Shown: one piece after another, positions 25,286 to 34,356 of the stretch
Layout: each line of letters starts with the position of its first letter
Position numbering within the stretch: position 1 is the first letter of the stretch
Source of the DNA: Candidatus Proelusimicrobium volucris
GTDB lineage: Bacteria; Elusimicrobiota; Elusimicrobia; Elusimicrobiales; Elusimicrobiaceae
DNA length: 64,000 nt
NCBI GenBank assembly: GCA_944324665.1
Contig: CALUXD010000001.1
Span: forward strand, 186,001 to 250,000
Direction: 5' to 3'
Notes under the pieces: model-generated
The model's database searches: none
Seen by the model: the letters and a program-made list of their open reading frames with translations, nothing else
What the model was told of the DNA's origin: nothing
Program-made: the position numbers and the translations under genes

Positions 25286-26724
25286 CTTAAATTAGGCTCT
25301 CTGGCGGCGCTGACTTCGTCTATCCTCTTTACGGGGCAGTTTTTGGGTGCTTCGTGCAAAACATCGGGATTTGTGCCCGCCTCCAAAAAGATACTCGTCA
25401 TCGCGCTTATAAATTTATCCAAAGTCTGCTTGTTTTCCGTTTCCGTAGGTTCCACCATAATTGCTTCCGGCACTATCAGCGGGAAGTATATCGTCGGCGC
25501 ATGGAATCCCATATCAAGCAGCATTTTGGCCACATCCAGCGTTTTGGCATTTGGCAAGACGCCTTTGTCTATCGTCAAAACACATTCGTGCATACAGACT
25601 TCATCAAAATAGGCGGGGAAATATTTCGCCAATTTAACCCTTACGTAATTGGCGCTTAACACCGCGCCGCGCGCGATTTCCTTAAGAGTTTCCCCGTCAA
25701 ACTGCCTTAAATAGCAATAGGCCCTTATAAGCACCGATATATTGCCGTAAAAACTTTTTACCTTGCCGATACTCTTTTTGGATTTGCTTTCAAGTTTATA
25801 TTTCTTACCGTCGTAAATCACCCTTGGTACGGGCAGGAAATCTGCCAGCCTGCCGCAGACGCCCACCGCGCCCGCACCGGGACCGCCGCCGCCGTGCGGG
25901 GTGGCTATCGTCTTATGCAAATTGATATGCATGATGTCCACGCCCATATCCGCGGGCTTTACCAGGCCTATTAAAGCGTTCAAATTCGCGCCGTCCATAT
26001 AAAGAAGCGCGCCCGCCTCGTGCGTGAGGCGCGAGATTTCCTTTATGTCCTTCTCAAACAAGCCGACGGTGTTGGGTATGGTAAGCATAACGAGCGCGGT
26101 TTTGGGATTTAGAACCTTCTTTAATTCTTCCAAGTCCACTCTGCCGTCGTGGGCGGACTTGACGTTTACCACCTTGCAGCCCGCCATAGCCGCCGTAGCG
26201 GGGTTGGTGCCGTGGGCGGTATCGGGTATGATAATCTCGCTGCGGTCAAAATCTTTGCGGTCCTTATGATAAGCGCGCGCTATCAATGCGCCGGTAAACT
26301 CGCCATGCGCGCCCGCCGCCGGCTGGAGCGTAAAAGCCGCCAAACCCGTTATTTGCTTTAGTTGCTCTTCCAAGCCGTATATAAGGCTTAAAGTGCCCTG
26401 CGCGCAATCTTCTGGGCAGTACGGGTGCAAAGAGGAAAAACCGTCCAAGCCGCTTAAAACGTCATAGGCTTTGGGATTATACTTCATCGTGCAGGAGCCC
26501 AAAGGATAAAAATGCGTATCCAAACAGAAATTCAATCTGGAGAGATTTGTAAAATGACGTACGGTATCAAACTCGCTCATGGAAGGCAGCAAAGGCGGTT
26601 TGGAACGCAAAAATTTACCGTCCAAATATTCGCCCGCGCGTTTGCCCGCTTTTCTTATTTGCACGCCGCGCCTTAAAGCGGAAGATTTTTCTATCGAAAG
26701 TAAATTATGCGGATAATTATTCAT
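25279..26724 (-). CDS. gcvPB: Glycine dehydrogenase (decarboxylating) subunit 2
   Basis: The C-terminal half of the split P-protein of the glycine cleavage system, 481 residues from the chosen start. It carries the pyridoxal-phosphate lysine in HINLHKTIATPHGGGGPGAG and decarboxylates glycine, passing the aminomethyl group to lipoyl-GcvH. A longer frame opens 27 codons upstream inside gcvPA; I reject that start because MNNYPHNLLSIE has GAGGGGG nine bases before its ATG and begins two bases after the gcvPA stop. Confidence 0.96.
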   Translation of the reverse strand: MNNYPHNLLSIEKSSALRRGVQIRKAGKRAGEYLDGKFLRSKPPLLPSMSEFDTVRHFTNLSRLNFCLDTHFYPLGSCTMKYNPKAYDVLSGLDGFSSLHPYCPEDCAQGTLSLIYGLEEQLKQITGLAAFTLQPAAGAHGEFTGALIARAYHKDRKDFDRSEIIIPDTAHGTNPATAAMAGCKVVNVKSAHDGRVDLEELKKVLNPKTALVMLTIPNTVGLFEKDIKEISRLTHEAGALLYMDGANLNALIGLVKPADMGVDIMHINLHKTIATPHGGGGPGAGAVGVCGRLADFLPVPRVIYDGKKYKLESKSKKSIGKVKSFYGNISVLIRAYCYLRQFDGETLKEIARGAVLSANYVRVKLAKYFPAYFDEVCMHECVLTIDKGVLPNAKTLDVAKMLLDMGFHAPTIYFPLIVPEAIMVEPTETENKQTLDKFISAMTSIFLEAGTNPDVLHEAPKNCPVKRIDEVSAAREPNLRW

Positions 26725-26726
26725 AT

Positions 26727-28055
26727 TTATATCCCCCTCATAAAGGAAGCGAAATCTTCCAACTCTTTGCGGGTCTTGGTTTCCGTAGCGCAAATTAAAA
26801 GGCAATTGTTCAAATTCTTATCAACGCGCCCCAAATCATAACCCGCCAAAAAGCCTTTCTTGGCGGCCGCTTTAATTATCTTGGCGGCCGGTATCGGGCA
26901 TTCCAAAACAAATTCGTTAAAGAACGGCTTGTCAAATTTAAGTTTGTACTTGCCCTCCGAGCAGAGCATATCTTTAAGGATATGGGCGTTTTCTATATTC
27001 GCTTCGGCCACCTCGCGCATACCCAAAGGACCCATCAGCGTAAGATATATCGCCGCGTTAAGCGCGCATAAAGCCTGATTGGAGCATATATTTGAAGAAG
27101 CCCGCTCCCGCCTTATATGTTGCTCCCTGGCCTGCAAAGTAAGCACAAAAGCCCTCTTGCCAGCCGCGTCTTTGGCCATGCCGCAAATGCGGCCCGGCAC
27201 ATATCTCACGTATTCTTTTTTGCAAGTGAAAATACCCAAAGTCGGCCCGCCGAAGTTCATCGCATTGCCCAAACATTGCCCTTCCGCTACGGCGAAATCC
27301 GCACCATAAGAGCCGGGCGTCTGCAAAACGCCAAGACTGATCGGGTTAACTTGCGCTATTAAAAGAGCGCCGGCGCCGTGCACAATATCGGATATGGCTT
27401 GTGCTTCTTCCAGACAGCCGTAAAAATTCGGATTTGAAAGCACGAAAGCAGCATACCCCCCGCTTGCCAAAAGCTCTTTTAACGCCGCCTGGTCAATGGT
27501 ACCGTCTTTTAGAGGAGCTTTTTCAAACTTAAGTGCTTCACCCGCTTTAAAGTAAGTATCCAATACTTGTTTATATTCTGGATTAAGGGCGGAAGAAAGT
27601 AAAATTTTGTTTTTATTTTTTATTCTCGCCGCCGCGCCGCATGCCTCGGCCAAGGCGGTGGCGCCGTCGTAATGGGAAGCATTTGACACGTCCATATCAA
27701 ACAAGGCGCAAATACAGCTTTGATATTCATAAATAGCCTGTAAAGTACCTTGGCTGGCTTCCGCCTGATAGGGCGTATAGGCGGTAAGAAATTCGCCCCT
27801 CGAACTTATCGCGTTTACCGCCGCGGGTATGAAATGCTCGTATATCCCCGCACCAGCAAAATTAACCAGCCCTTTATTTAAAGCCGCTTTCTTTTTTATC
27901 TCGGCGGTAAGTTCGCCTTCCGTAAGAGCGGCGGGCAAATTTATATTATCCGCCAAAAGGCTTTTATCGATGTCCTTAAACAAATCTTCTATCGATTTGA
28001 CGCCTATCGCTTCCAGCATTTCCTGCTTTTCTTTTTCGGTATTGGATATAAACAT
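26727..28055 (-). CDS. gcvPA: Glycine dehydrogenase (decarboxylating) subunit 1
   Basis: The N-terminal half of the split P-protein, 442 residues, the usual size. Segments such as FAGAGIYEHFIPAAVNAI and TPYQAEASQGTLQAIYEYQ near the start, and HYDGATALAEA, are family-specific. It has the aminotransferase fold without the PLP lysine and forms the active alpha2beta2 enzyme with GcvPB. A 69-base gap containing a 9-bp hairpin separates it from gcvH. Confidence 0.97.
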   Translation of the reverse strand: MFISNTEKEKQEMLEAIGVKSIEDLFKDIDKSLLADNINLPAALTEGELTAEIKKKAALNKGLVNFAGAGIYEHFIPAAVNAISSRGEFLTAYTPYQAEASQGTLQAIYEYQSCICALFDMDVSNASHYDGATALAEACGAAARIKNKNKILLSSALNPEYKQVLDTYFKAGEALKFEKAPLKDGTIDQAALKELLASGGYAAFVLSNPNFYGCLEEAQAISDIVHGAGALLIAQVNPISLGVLQTPGSYGADFAVAEGQCLGNAMNFGGPTLGIFTCKKEYVRYVPGRICGMAKDAAGKRAFVLTLQAREQHIRRERASSNICSNQALCALNAAIYLTLMGPLGMREVAEANIENAHILKDMLCSEGKYKLKFDKPFFNEFVLECPIPAAKIIKAAAKKGFLAGYDLGRVDKNLNNCLLICATETKTRKELEDFASFMRGI

Positions 28056-28077
28056 TTCTTCCCCTCAAAATCGCTAT

Positions 28078-28105
28078 CCCTTGCGCTCTGTAACGGGCGC
28101 AAGGG
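28078..28105 (-). other. Intergenic hairpin between gcvH and gcvPA
   Basis: Perfect 9-bp inverted repeat (28078-28086 with 28097-28105) around a 10-base loop. No T tract follows on the minus strand, so it does not look like a terminator. It could stabilise or cut the mRNA and set the GcvH to GcvP ratio. Confidence 0.6.
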
Positions 28106-28124
28106 TAAACTAAAAAAAGACAAA

Positions 28125-28499
28125 TTACAAAGTGGCTTTATAATCTTCGAAAGTCAAAAGGGCGTCGGCTTCTTTGGCGTCGCTCATTTTAACCTTGAAC
28201 AGCCAGCCCGCGCCGTGCGGCTCGCGGTTAACCAAAGAGGGATCCGCCGTTACCGCCTCATTAACTTCAGTAACTTCACCGCTGACCGGGCTGAATATAT
28301 CCGAGGCCGATTTAACAGACTCTATCACGCAGCATCTTTCGCCCGCTTTTACCTGCGCGCCTTTCTGCGGGAGCTCTACAAAGACGATATCGCTTATCTC
28401 GTGCTGGGCGTGGTCGCTTATCCCGACCGTCGCCGTATCGCCTTCTACGAAGGCCCATTCGTGCGTCTTGGCAAATTTACATTTCTCTTGTTCGTACAT
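28125..28499 (-). CDS. gcvH: Glycine cleavage system H protein
   Basis: A 124-residue lipoyl carrier. The lipoylated lysine is K63 in IESVKSASD, in the beta-turn of the lipoyl domain; HEWA near the N-terminus (13-16) and the C-terminal GWLFKVK are family marks. It shuttles the methylamine intermediate between P, T and L proteins. TTAGGAGAG precedes the ATG. It begins 11 bases after gcvT. Confidence 0.97.
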   Translation of the reverse strand: MYEQEKCKFAKTHEWAFVEGDTATVGISDHAQHEISDIVFVELPQKGAQVKAGERCCVIESVKSASDIFSPVSGEVTEVNEAVTADPSLVNREPHGAGWLFKVKMSDAKEADALLTFEDYKATL

Positions 28500-28510
28500 T
28501 TTAATCTCTC

Positions 28511-29587
28511 CTAAATGTTTTTGTAAAAAGGCATCTTTACGGCTTGGGCCGCTACCAGCCTGCCGCGTATTTCTATCTCTACTTCATCTCCGTCTTGTAT
28601 CTCGCTTGGGACGTATCCCGCCCCTATCGCCTTGAAAAGCGGGGAATAAGTGGCGCTGGTCAAGGCGCCGATCTTCTTGCCCTCTTTATATACCGCGCAG
28701 CCTTCGCGCGCTATGCCCGCGCCCTTAACTTTAAAGCCCATAAGCTTTTGTTTTACGCCTTCGGCCTTCACGCGCGCCATTATGTCTTTGGCGGTAAAAT
28801 CCTGCTCTTTGTTCAGCTTGACTACCCACCCGCAGGAAGCTTCATAAGGGTTCCTGCTTTCGTCCATATCGCTGCCCGAGAGCAAATAGCCTGCCTCCAA
28901 TCTTAATACGTCGCGCGCACCAAGACCGCAAGGCTTAAAGCCGTTGGCGAGGCACCAGCTGAAAAGTTCTTTTACGGTTGCGTGCGGGCCCATTACCTCC
29001 ACGCCGTCCTCGCCCGTATAGCCCGTGCGCGTAATATAGCAATCCGCGCCGAAAAGCGAAAGCTTCTTTATCCAAAACCGCTTTAACTGCTTTATTGAAG
29101 GATCCAATTTTTCCAAATAGTCCAAAGCCTTGGGCCCTTGCAGAGCAAGCATAGAAAATTCGTCGGAGGCGTCCCTTACAGTTACGTCAAAGCCTTCCGC
29201 CTTTTTCTTGAACCAGGCATAATCTTTCTCACGCGCGGCGGAGTTTACCACCACCAAAAATTCCTCCCCGTTAAGGCAGAAGGCGATAATATCGTCTATG
29301 ATGCCGCCTTGCTCGTTAAGGATATGCGCGTAAGCGCCGCGGCCGGGCTCAAGTTTATAATCGTTGGTCGCCACGCTTTGCAAAAATTTATAGGCGTCTT
29401 TGCCGGTAAAATATATCTGCCCCATATGGGAAACGTCAAACATTCCAGCCGCCTCGCGCACGGCTTTGTGTTCCGCTATTATTCCTTCATACTGCACGGG
29501 CAAAAGCCACCCGTGGAAATCCACCATCTTGCCGCCCGCCGCAAGGCAGGCGTCGTATAAAGCCGTTTTTTTAAGTTCTTTTTCCAT
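28511..29587 (-). CDS. gcvT: Aminomethyltransferase (glycine cleavage T protein)
   Basis: A 358-residue folate-dependent enzyme that releases ammonia from the H-protein intermediate and gives 5,10-methylene-tetrahydrofolate. Family segments are HGWLLPVQYEGI, FDVSHMGQIYFTG, TRTGYTGEDGVEV and LRLEAGYLLSGSD. I place the start at ATG 29587 (MEKELKKTALYDA) with GAGG five bases upstream, not at an ATG seven codons earlier. The TATAAT-like string at 29612-29607 on this strand could give a local promoter, but no matching -35 is visible, so read-through from the amidase gene is likely. Confidence 0.95.
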   Translation of the reverse strand: MEKELKKTALYDACLAAGGKMVDFHGWLLPVQYEGIIAEHKAVREAAGMFDVSHMGQIYFTGKDAYKFLQSVATNDYKLEPGRGAYAHILNEQGGIIDDIIAFCLNGEEFLVVVNSAAREKDYAWFKKKAEGFDVTVRDASDEFSMLALQGPKALDYLEKLDPSIKQLKRFWIKKLSLFGADCYITRTGYTGEDGVEVMGPHATVKELFSWCLANGFKPCGLGARDVLRLEAGYLLSGSDMDESRNPYEASCGWVVKLNKEQDFTAKDIMARVKAEGVKQKLMGFKVKGAGIAREGCAVYKEGKKIGALTSATYSPLFKAIGAGYVPSEIQDGDEVEIEIRGRLVAAQAVKMPFYKNI

Positions 29588-29617
29588 ATAGACCTCGGTC
29601 AAAATCATTATATAATA

Positions 29618-31312
29618 TTACCGCCAGCCTTCCGCCTTGGCGTAGGATACTATCCCGTCGCGGATGCTTTCCGCCATTTTCTGCTTAACGCTTTTGGTGT
29701 TAAGACGTTTTCTGTCGTTTGCGTTGCTCAAATAGCCCATCTCCACCAAAACGGCGGGCGCGTGTACGCCTCTAAGTACGTAAAAGTTGGCTTGCCTTAT
29801 GGCATTGTCCTGGCGGACTTTTATACCCAAAGATGAGCTTTTTTTGCTGACGCTGTTGCGGATATGCCCCGCCAGCTTGGAGCTTTGATTGATATTCTCG
29901 TTATTGGCAAGAGATTTAAGCAATAAATCGGCAAACGTAACTTTGCCCCCCTCTTTGCCCTCATATTGCAAAGCCTCGTTTTCCAAAGCCGCAGTTTCCG
30001 CCGCTTCCGCGTCGGATGCTTTATCCGACCTAAAATAAACTTCAAACCCGTTGGCCGAAACGCGTTTGGCCGCATTGGCATGTATCGATACGAATACGTC
30101 CGCCTTAAAATCATTACCCATCTTCGCGCGGTTGCCCAAAGTGATAAATACGTCTTTATCCCTTGTTATCTTTACTTCAAAGCCGCGTTCCTTCTTCAAA
30201 AGGTTATACAAAGTTTTGGCCACCTCCAAGTTGATATCCTTCTCTTTGGAGCTGCCCCTCTTTACCGCGCCCGGATCCTTGCCGCCGTGGCCCGGATCAA
30301 TAAGTATCCTGAACTTCCGCTCGCCGGCCGAGGTGTTTTTGCGTTCCTCATATTCCCTGGCAGTAACAAGTTTATTGACTACCGTTACTTTCGTCGCGGA
30401 AGGTTTGGACGAGGATCCCGCGGAAGAGGAGGACGCAAAAAACTCATCGCCAAGTTCCGTAATATCGTCTTTCGGGGATAGGGCAATATCACCCTCGTCC
30501 AAAACAGACGGTTTGTTTAAAACGCCGGAGGCGCTAGGCTCTAAAGGCGCCGCCGTATTTGAAGCATATAAACCCAACGGAGAAACAGGCTCGCCCTCGC
30601 CGCAGGACAGCGCTATATAATCGCCCTGCTGAAAAACGTCCCAATTGTTGCCACGTCCTTTAAGCTGAACCGTCAGGGAAGTACCCTCATCGGTTTGGCG
30701 GATTTTTATTCTGTCTATAAATTCGTTTTTCGGACGGATGGTGTCTTCCCTCTTAACCACCGCCCTCGGGAAAAATACTTCCGCAAAATATTTGCCCCTG
30801 TTGTCTTTGTTAAAAGACATCGGCCCTTTGGTCTTGAAGATTATATCCGCTTTATTGTCGTTGTTTTTAACTTCCAACAGTTCTATGTTGTAGAGCTTCT
30901 CTATAATTATCTTCCCGCCTGAAAGTTCCGTCTGATACGTGGAATAAAATCTTATTTTGTCGGAATTAAAAAAACTTAAAGGAACGTACAATGTGCCGTC
31001 CTCTATAAAGGCGGGGGCCTGCAAAGAATACTTTTCCCCTTTTATCAAAGCGTATGAATCACCTTCCCTCAGTACGCAGAAAAAGCCCGCCCCTCCCTTT
31101 AAGTTGAGCTGTCCCGAACGCCCAAACCAGGAAGTTTGAAACTGCAATATTTTAGACAGCCGCAAAGCCTCTACAAAGTCCACACCGTCTTTGTTTATTA
31201 TTTTTACCTCGCCTTTATTCTTGCCAACCATCTCAACGGGAACTTCCGTTGCCGCCTGACAAAAAGAAAAACAGAAAAGCAAAAACAAAGGCAAAAACAG
31301 TTTCTTAAACAT
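29618..31312 (-). CDS. N-acetylmuramoyl-L-alanine amidase with AMIN-like domain
   Basis: A 564-residue exported protein. Residues 1-20 form a signal peptide (LFLPLFLLFCFSFCQA). A beta-rich N-terminal region follows, including an AMIN-like part (about 145-235) that targets septal peptidoglycan. Next comes a Ser/Pro/Ala-rich linker (about 250-330) and an Amidase_3 zinc domain from about 335. The zinc and catalytic residues sit in DPGHGGKDPGA, KDINLEVAK, SIHANAA and VEMGYLSN. It cleaves the lactyl-Ala bond to split daughter cells. It overlaps the ygjP-like gene by 8 bases and has AGGAAGG upstream. Confidence 0.93.
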   Translation of the reverse strand: MFKKLFLPLFLLFCFSFCQAATEVPVEMVGKNKGEVKIINKDGVDFVEALRLSKILQFQTSWFGRSGQLNLKGGAGFFCVLREGDSYALIKGEKYSLQAPAFIEDGTLYVPLSFFNSDKIRFYSTYQTELSGGKIIIEKLYNIELLEVKNNDNKADIIFKTKGPMSFNKDNRGKYFAEVFFPRAVVKREDTIRPKNEFIDRIKIRQTDEGTSLTVQLKGRGNNWDVFQQGDYIALSCGEGEPVSPLGLYASNTAAPLEPSASGVLNKPSVLDEGDIALSPKDDITELGDEFFASSSSAGSSSKPSATKVTVVNKLVTAREYEERKNTSAGERKFRILIDPGHGGKDPGAVKRGSSKEKDINLEVAKTLYNLLKKERGFEVKITRDKDVFITLGNRAKMGNDFKADVFVSIHANAAKRVSANGFEVYFRSDKASDAEAAETAALENEALQYEGKEGGKVTFADLLLKSLANNENINQSSKLAGHIRNSVSKKSSSLGIKVRQDNAIRQANFYVLRGVHAPAVLVEMGYLSNANDRKRLNTKSVKQKMAESIRDGIVSYAKAEGWR

Positions 31313-31976
31313 CGGATTGTCCTTCCTCTCTTACGGGTTCGTATTTGATGTCCAAAGGCGCCATAACGGCATATCTGTTAGCGTTAAGCCATTTGCGCTG
31401 CTCTTTGTAGGAAGGAATATATTTCTCCACTTCCGCCCAAAATTCCGCGCCGTGGTTAAAATGCAGCAAATGAGCCAACTCGTGCACGATAAGATAATCC
31501 TGCACTATCAAAGGCGTTTTTAAAATACGATAAGAGAAATTTAAATTGTTCTTGGAGGAGCAACTCGCCCACATCGTCTTTTGGTCTTTAATTACTATAT
31601 TGTTGTAGCTTACGCCCATCTTCTCAGCGGCGGCCTTCACCTTGACCGGCAATATCTTTTTGGCTTGTTCTCTTATCCAATTCTCCGCCAGATCGGGCAG
31701 GGAAATGTTTTCGTCGTTGATCGTTATTTTAAGGTCTTCCCCTTCCTGTATGATAATCGGCTCCTTAAGGCTCCGCTCCAAAGATACTTGGCAGTTAAGC
31801 AATTTGCCTTCATACAATACCTTCCCGCAGATGGGCGCGACGGACGGATCCGCCGTGCGGCCTTCCGTTTCGGGCGTGCGCGGATCGTCTTTAAAAACTT
31901 CCGGCAAATCGCTTTTCAGTTTCTCTATAAAAAGTTTAACGTCGCTTATTGTCGTTTCTATGTCAAAATCAGCCAT
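31305..31976 (-). CDS. YgjP-like (DUF45) metallopeptidase-fold protein
   Basis: A 223-residue protein with the YgjP/SprT-type zinc site HELAH (165-169) plus H175, preceded by the family signature MWASCSSKNNLNFSYRIL (135-152) and followed by FW and PSYKEQRKWL. The N-terminal 45 residues are an acidic extension. E. coli YgjP has been described as a UTP pyrophosphatase, while other members are called metal-dependent hydrolases, so I leave the substrate open. It opens the long minus-strand run that leads through the amidase and gcv genes to rlmI. Confidence 0.85.
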   Translation of the reverse strand: MADFDIETTISDVKLFIEKLKSDLPEVFKDDPRTPETEGRTADPSVAPICGKVLYEGKLLNCQVSLERSLKEPIIIQEGEDLKITINDENISLPDLAENWIREQAKKILPVKVKAAAEKMGVSYNNIVIKDQKTMWASCSSKNNLNFSYRILKTPLIVQDYLIVHELAHLLHFNHGAEFWAEVEKYIPSYKEQRKWLNANRYAVMAPLDIKYEPVREEGQSDV

Positions 31977-32203
31977 AAGTACATTCTATAAAAATATATT
32001 TATCATTACACGCGTTCGCGTATAGCGGGGATAATAAAAATTAACCGGGAAGTGATAAAAGACTTAAAACCATTCAATACAGCAAAAAATATTTACTGGG
32101 ATATCAAAGCTAAAGATTAACTATGTTGCAGCCCCCATATTTATGTGAGATGCCACAATGCAACTTTAATGAATTAAGCCACCGCCAAGATGTTTATAAA
32201 TAT
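31977..32203. other. Intergenic interval before the YgjP-like gene
   Basis: About 230 bases without a gene. They should contain the promoter of the YgjP-amidase-gcv run on the minus strand, and AT-rich strings near 31985-32010 are compatible, but I find no -35/-10 pair good enough to mark. A 6-bp inverted repeat (32125-32130 with 32159-32164) is too weak to interpret. Confidence 0.4.
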
Positions 32204-32229
32204 AAAACCCCGGCTTAAGCCGGGGTTTT
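32204..32229 (-). terminator. Rho-independent terminator of the mreC-rng operon
   Basis: A perfect 26-base palindrome, an 11-bp stem around TTAA, starting 3 bases past the rng stop and running into TTTTATATTT on the minus strand. It closes about 32 kb of uninterrupted minus-strand genes. Confidence 0.92.
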
Positions 32230-32231
32230 CG

Positions 32232-33683
32232 CTACTCAAGAACTATTTTATAATCTTCCCACGCTATTTGCGGGTCCGACTGTACCTTTAAACTGCGGTG
32301 TATGTTCTGCTCTATCACGCTCTGCTTCTGCTTGATGTAATCGGCCAAAAGCGGGTGCAAAACAAGCCTCAAGTTACCGCCGGGACGGCCCTGCGTAAGA
32401 TCGTATATCTCGCGCTGGACTTTTATCCTCATACTCTCAGCCGAAAGCACGCGCCCGCTGCCGTGACACTGGGGGCATTCTTCCGTTATCAAGCTGCCGG
32501 TGCTTTCTTTTTTGCGCTCGCGCGTCATTTCCACCAGTCCCAGCCTCGTGATCGGCAATATTCTTATCTTTGCCCTGTCGCGCTTTACGGCATCGTTTAA
32601 AGCGTCCACCACTTTGTGACGGTTGGAGGCTTTCTTCATATCAATAAAGTCTATAACTATGATGCCGCCGATATTCCTAAGCCTAAGCTGATGCGCTATG
32701 GCGTAGGCCGCTTCTATATTGGTTTGGGTTACGGTTTCTTCCTGTGATTTGCTGCCCGTAAATTTGCCTGTATTGACGTCTATCGCGCACAAGGATTCCG
32801 CCTCCTGTATGATAATACTGCCGCCGTTTTCCAAAGGCAGTTTTATGCGGCGCAGTTTTTCTATTTCCTGCTCTATGTTGAAAGCCTCGAATATCGGGGT
32901 TTTGCCTTTATAAAGTTTTATTCTGTCTTTAAGTTCGGGCGATATTTTGGAAACGAAATCGACTACCTTCTCATAGTCTTTTTTATTGTCCAACATATAC
33001 ACTTTCACATCTTCGGAGAGTATATCCCTGGAAACCTGCAGCACGCCGTCCATATCCTCGTGTAAAATAGACGGGGAAGGAGCCCGCTCGAATTTGGTTA
33101 TTATAGTCTTCCACTGGCGGTAGAGGTACTTTATTTCCTTCTCCAATTCTTCCTCGCTGGCTTCCTCGGCTTCGGTACGCACTATACAGCCCATGCCGTC
33201 CAAATATTTCTCGGCGAGTTTCTCCACCATGGAGTTAAGCCTCTCGCGCTGGGCTTCGTCCTCGATATTCTTTGATACGCCTACAAAACGCTGATTGGGC
33301 GTAAGCACCAAATATCTGCCGGGCAAAGTAACGTCCATGGTAACCTTCATGCCTTTGGTGCCGATGGCGTCTTTGACTACCTGGACCATTATCTCCTGGC
33401 CTTTGTAGAGGATCTTGTCTATCGGGCGTTTGTCGCCTTCTATCACGTCGGAAATATACAAATATGCGTTCTTTTCGTATCCGATATTTAAAAACGCGCT
33501 TGATATCCCCGGCAATACATTTTCCACCACCGCCTTATAGATATTGCCCACTATATTTAAAGAGCCGCGCCTCTCCCACATCAGTTCCGAAAGAACGCCG
33601 TCTTCTAATATCGCTATTCTGGTTTCCTCGAAGGAGGTATTCACCAGCACTTCTATTTTTGGATTATCCGAAAGTTTTTTCAT
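32232..33683 (-). CDS. rng: Ribonuclease G (RNase E/G family)
   Basis: A 483-residue single-strand endonuclease that matures rRNA and degrades mRNA. An S1 domain lies in the first 120 residues (VLPGISSAFLNIGYEKNAYLYISD). The DNase I-like catalytic part has D302 (CAIDVNTG) and D345 (IVIDFIDM), the Mg2+ ligands of the family, and the zinc-link C403-x2-C406 (CPQC). There is no RNase E-type C-terminal scaffold, hence RNase G. It begins three bases after the DUF2344 gene and is the end of the Rod operon. Confidence 0.96.
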   Translation of the reverse strand: MKKLSDNPKIEVLVNTSFEETRIAILEDGVLSELMWERRGSLNIVGNIYKAVVENVLPGISSAFLNIGYEKNAYLYISDVIEGDKRPIDKILYKGQEIMVQVVKDAIGTKGMKVTMDVTLPGRYLVLTPNQRFVGVSKNIEDEAQRERLNSMVEKLAEKYLDGMGCIVRTEAEEASEEELEKEIKYLYRQWKTIITKFERAPSPSILHEDMDGVLQVSRDILSEDVKVYMLDNKKDYEKVVDFVSKISPELKDRIKLYKGKTPIFEAFNIEQEIEKLRRIKLPLENGGSIIIQEAESLCAIDVNTGKFTGSKSQEETVTQTNIEAAYAIAHQLRLRNIGGIIVIDFIDMKKASNRHKVVDALNDAVKRDRAKIRILPITRLGLVEMTRERKKESTGSLITEECPQCHGSGRVLSAESMRIKVQREIYDLTQGRPGGNLRLVLHPLLADYIKQKQSVIEQNIHRSLKVQSDPQIAWEDYKIVLE

Positions 33684-33686
33684 TTT

Positions 33687-34349
33687 CTAATTTTTCTCCT
33701 GCCGCAGCGGTTCCAAAGAACCTTGCGCGTTTAACCAATACAGTTCGCGCCGCAGCTTATTTAGCCCGCTCACGCCGCCTTCCAGGCCGAGCAACGCCGT
33801 TAAAATCCGCTCTAGGCCAAAACTTCTTAGCGTGGCAAGCTTTATTATTATTTCTACTTCATCGCGGCCAAGCTCTTTCATATCGTAAATTAAACGCCTG
33901 ACCGATTTAAATTCCCTTATGCCGTTTTCGTGCGGAATTTCTATTTCCGCCTTGGATTTGTCCATGGCTTTAAACTTTGCCCCGTCTATCGGGCTTATTA
34001 TGTACCCCGCATACTCGCATAAAGATTCCAGCGAGCACAAGCCGTAAGGGATTTCGTTTATTTCTTCAATTTTAAAACCGCCGCTTATATGTGGCGACAG
34101 TTTTAACTTTAATTCCTCAACGTCTATACTCTCTTTAAGGCAGATGTCGGCATATTCGCTGATGCTCGCCTCGCCTTCCCCGCTGCACGGCCCCAAAGCT
34201 ATTTTGGGTCCGCTCTTGCCTAAAGCGTAGTTAACGCCGCTTTGCTTTATCGCTTCGCCAAGCATAGCCCTGACTTGCGAACGGGGCAGAGATTCACTGC
34301 TCTTGCTCATTCTTATTCTATATTTGAAATTCTTCTCTGTTTCTATCAT
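33687..34349 (-). CDS. DUF2344 (TIGR03936) radical-SAM-linked protein
   Basis: A 220-residue protein with the family start FKYRIRMSKSS and the block ALGPCSGEGEASISEYADICL (74-94 region), typical of DUF2344/TIGR03936. In most bacteria it is encoded next to, or fused with, a B12-binding radical-SAM protein (TIGR03960), and the pair often precedes rng. Here rng follows as expected, but the gene upstream is rodA and the radical-SAM partner is absent from the window. The function is unknown; a role in RNA or protein modification has been suggested from context only. Confidence 0.82.
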   Translation of the reverse strand: MIETEKNFKYRIRMSKSSESLPRSQVRAMLGEAIKQSGVNYALGKSGPKIALGPCSGEGEASISEYADICLKESIDVEELKLKLSPHISGGFKIEEINEIPYGLCSLESLCEYAGYIISPIDGAKFKAMDKSKAEIEIPHENGIREFKSVRRLIYDMKELGRDEVEIIIKLATLRSFGLERILTALLGLEGGVSGLNKLRRELYWLNAQGSLEPLRQEKN

Positions 34350-34356
34350 ACCATTT

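Noticed and set aside
32125-32164. Inverted repeat in the gap upstream of the YgjP-like gene
   Set aside because: Only 6 bp with a 28-base loop; expected by chance in 230 bases.
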